Source: W0P28-013 sp963658575
GTDB lineage: Bacteria > Bacteroidota > Bacteroidia > Bacteroidales > Paludibacteraceae
Reading direction: 5' to 3'
DNA length: 16,061 nt
Assembly (NCBI GenBank): GCA_963658575.1
Contig: CAVKQB010000051.1
Location: forward strand, 1-16,061
In this document: positions 14,689 to 16,061 of the stretch, piece by piece
How positions within the stretch are numbered: the first letter of the stretch is position 1
How the letters are laid out: each line of letters opens with the position of its first letter
The notes under the pieces: generated by a model
The model's database searches: none
Told to the model about the DNA's origin: nothing
What the model saw: only the letters and a program-made list of their open reading frames with translations
Program-made: the position numbers and the translations under genes

Positions 14689-15297
14689 TTGGACTCGTAC
14701 ACGACCATAATGGCTCCGTCGCAAGGCATTTACAAGGAGAAAGGCAGCAAATTTCTGGCGTTCGCCTATCCCGTTGCCACGCTCGACGAGGCGAAAACGC
14801 TTATCGAGGCCAAACGCAAGGAATGCCACGACGCACGGCACGTTTGCTACGCCTACATGCTGGGCGCAGCACGCACCGAGTTCCGCTCCAACGACGACGG
14901 CGAACCGGCTGGCACGGCTGGAAAACCGATTCTCGGCCAAATCAACGCCAACGGCCTCACCAACATTCTGATAATCGTGGTGCGTTATTTTGGCGGCATT
15001 CTGCTCGGCACGGGCGGACTGACCGTCGCCTACAAAACAGCCGCTGCCGAAGCCATCGCCGCAGCGCAAACGGTCGAACGACCCATAGAGATGCGCTATC
15101 GCATTACAACGCCCTACACGACGTTCAACCGCATAATGAGAATCGTCAAAGAGTTGCAAATGAGCGTGTTAGCGCAGCAGCAAACCACCGAATGCGAACT
15201 CGTTGTGGCCGTTCGTCAAGCGCACGAAGAGCAGTTGCGCGCACGGCTTGAACAGATGGCGTTCGAAGGTGTTTCGTTCTGCAAAATCGATGAATAG
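14689..15297 (+). CDS. YigZ/IMPACT family protein
   Basis: A conserved protein of 202 residues related to E. coli YigZ and the N-terminal part of eukaryotic IMPACT. Its biochemical role is not settled; a link to translation has been proposed for the family. Visible family signatures are GIYKEKGSKFLAFAYPV (13-29), the ARHVCYAY stretch, DGEPAGTAGKPIL (69-81) and VRYFGGILLGTGGL (97-110). A C-terminal ferredoxin-like DUF1949-type domain is expected after about residue 135. The best start is TTG at 14689, which gives the family-like MDSYTTI. The first ATG, at 14710, would remove seven residues but leave the domain intact. Its stop is directly followed by the next ATG with no gap. Confidence 0.9.
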   Translation: MDSYTTIMAPSQGIYKEKGSKFLAFAYPVATLDEAKTLIEAKRKECHDARHVCYAYMLGAARTEFRSNDDGEPAGTAGKPILGQINANGLTNILIIVVRYFGGILLGTGGLTVAYKTAAAEAIAAAQTVERPIEMRYRITTPYTTFNRIMRIVKELQMSVLAQQQTTECELVVAVRQAHEEQLRARLEQMAFEGVSFCKIDE

Positions 15298-15786
15298 ATG
15301 AACAGCAATATCAAAAAGACCAACGTGGCGCGGCTGCTCGATGCCCACAAAATAGCCTACCGACTGATAGCCTACGATGCCGGCGAGGTGGAGTTGGGTG
15401 CGCAACACGTGGCCGACCAACTGGGCGAACCCGTCGAGCGGGTGTTCAAAACGCTGGTGCTCAAAGGCGACCGCAACGGTTATTTCGTGTGCGTCGTGCC
15501 AGGCAACGAAGAGGTGAATTTGAAAACGGCCGCCAAACTGTCGGGCAACAAAAGTTGCGACCTGATTCCCGTGAAAGACCTGCTCGGACTCACGGGCTAC
15601 ATTCGTGGCGGCTGCTCGCCCATCGGCATGAAAAAGCGTTTCCCAACGTTCATTCACGCGACTTGCACCAATTTCCCAACGATATTCGTCAGTGCTGGCA
15701 TGCGCGGCCTGCAAGTCGAAATCGCCCCCACCGACCTGCAACGCCTCACCGATGCCACCGTCTGCAACTTGATAGTTAGCAGTTAG
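15298..15786 (+). CDS. ybaK: YbaK/EbsC-type aminoacyl-tRNA deacylase
   Basis: A 162-residue editing protein of the INS/YbaK superfamily. YbaK removes cysteine mischarged onto tRNA-Pro, protecting translation fidelity. Family motifs are visible: FKTLVLKGD with the conserved Lys51 (E. coli Lys46), the VVPGNEEVNLK stretch, and TGYIRGGCSPIGMKKRFPT (99-117), matching the TGYIxGGxSPxGxKK signature. The ATG directly abuts the stop of the YigZ-family gene, so the two are probably cotranscribed and translationally coupled. The last few codons and the stop lie in a GTTAGCA tandem repeat that opens the downstream spacer, so the C-terminal IVSS may be repeat-derived. Confidence 0.93.
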   Translation: MNSNIKKTNVARLLDAHKIAYRLIAYDAGEVELGAQHVADQLGEPVERVFKTLVLKGDRNGYFVCVVPGNEEVNLKTAAKLSGNKSCDLIPVKDLLGLTGYIRGGCSPIGMKKRFPTFIHATCTNFPTIFVSAGMRGLQVEIAPTDLQRLTDATVCNLIVSS

Positions 15787-15828
15787 CAGTGAGAAATGAG
15801 GAGTGAGGAATGAGGAGTTAGGAGTGAG

Positions 15829-15841
15829 GCGGCGGAGCCGC
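15829..15841. repeat. GNA-triloop mini-hairpin (GCGGC-GGA-GCCGC)
   Basis: A five-base GC stem with a GGA triloop, 42 bases after the ybaK stop. The loop class matches the other hairpins, but the flanks differ (no GAAAC), so its membership is less certain. No T-run follows it, which argues against a terminator. Confidence 0.55.
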
Positions 15842-15873
15842 ATTGACAAAAGGTTATAGGTGAGAGAATAAAA

Positions 15874-15949
15874 ACTTTTTAATTATTCAATTATCTAATT
15901 TCCAATTATTTAATCAATTTCAAATTGTCTGTAACCGAAACGCCTTAAT
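15874..15949. repeat. 77-bp spacer module, right copy
   Basis: Matches 3-79 in the same orientation with four substitutions and one missing base. Positions 15874-15920 are identical to 3-49. It is preceded here by the GGTTATAGGTGAGAGAA block, which also precedes the degenerate copy near 7086. Confidence 0.9.
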
Positions 15950-16006
15950 CTTCAAATAACCAAATCTCCAAATCCCCAAAAACTTTCCACTTTATAGACT
16001 TTATAA

Positions 16007-16061
16007 ACTTTCACACTTTCACACTTTCACACTTTCACACTTTCATACTTTCACACTTTCA
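16007..16061. repeat. 8-bp tandem array, unit ACTTTCAC
   Basis: Nearly seven units run to the window edge, one with C changed to T. A shorter version lies at about 2144-2165, upstream of the acyl carrier protein gene. Confidence 0.9.

Larger units (their letters stand above)
15787..16061. other. Repeat-filled spacer at the right edge
   Basis: No gene is visible in these 275 bases. The order is: a GTTAGCA/TGAGGAG-rich stretch with purine-biased short repeats, a GGA-loop hairpin at 15829-15841, a 17-bp block shared with 7055-7071, the right copy of the 77-bp module, short CAAATCTCC-like units, the ACTTTATAAACTTT block shared with 2126-2139, and an 8-bp array running off the edge. The last two resemble the sequence just before the acyl carrier protein gene, so another gene may start soon after the window. 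Confidence 0.8.

Noticed and set aside
16007..16061. CRISPR array
   Set aside because: The repeats are 8 bp and contiguous with no spacers, so this is a simple tandem array. The other arrays in the window are of the same kind.
1..16061. tRNA, rRNA, riboswitch or insertion sequence
   Set aside because: No tRNA-like cloverleaf, rRNA segment, transposase or integrase reading frame was recognised on either strand.

Overview
The window reads as chromosomal DNA from a member of the Bacteroidota, most likely Bacteroidales. The reasons are: TAnnTTTG-type -7 promoter elements, A-rich translation starts without clear Shine-Dalgarno sequences, the MurF/alanine racemase protein architecture, and a flexirubin/aryl-polyene type gene set in the layout known from this phylum. 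Genes are GC-rich, while the spacers are very AT-rich and built from recurring repeat modules. All credible genes are on the + strand.

Region 1 (about 318-11139) is part of a flexirubin/aryl-polyene type II fatty acid/polyketide cluster. In order it holds: a ketoacyl synthase with a C-terminal extension, a small acyl carrier protein, a second ketoacyl synthase fused to a cysteine-less synthase-like (chain-length-factor-like) domain, a membrane-anchored polysaccharide deacetylase-fold protein, a LolA-like periplasmic lipid carrier, a family 2 glycosyltransferase fused to DUF2062, a mini-thioredoxin, and a very large MMPL exporter fused to a lysophospholipid acyltransferase and a shortened methyltransferase-like tail. 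Together they suggest a lipid-like polyene made on the carrier protein, joined to a lipid or glycolipid at the inner membrane, flipped by the MMPL domain and taken through the periplasm by the LolA-like protein. The ring-priming ligase, ammonia-lyase, ketoreductase and dehydratase genes such a pathway needs are not in this window and would lie upstream or elsewhere.

Region 2 (about 11140-15786) is mostly housekeeping. A candidate intrinsic terminator ends the cluster and abuts a -7 element driving fabD (malonyl transfer, which also feeds any polyene pathway). Then come nagB, an alanine racemase carrying only the C-terminal domain of the MurF half of the usual Bacteroidota MurF-Alr fusion, a YigZ/IMPACT protein and a YbaK/EbsC deacylase.

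The spacers are unusual. A 77-bp module occurs at both ends of the window (4 substitutions and 1 indel apart) and in degenerate form near 7090. The modules contain 7- and 8-bp tandem arrays that differ in copy number between loci. Five spacers carry a tiny hairpin of 4-5 bp closed by a GNA triloop, with compensating stem changes between copies.
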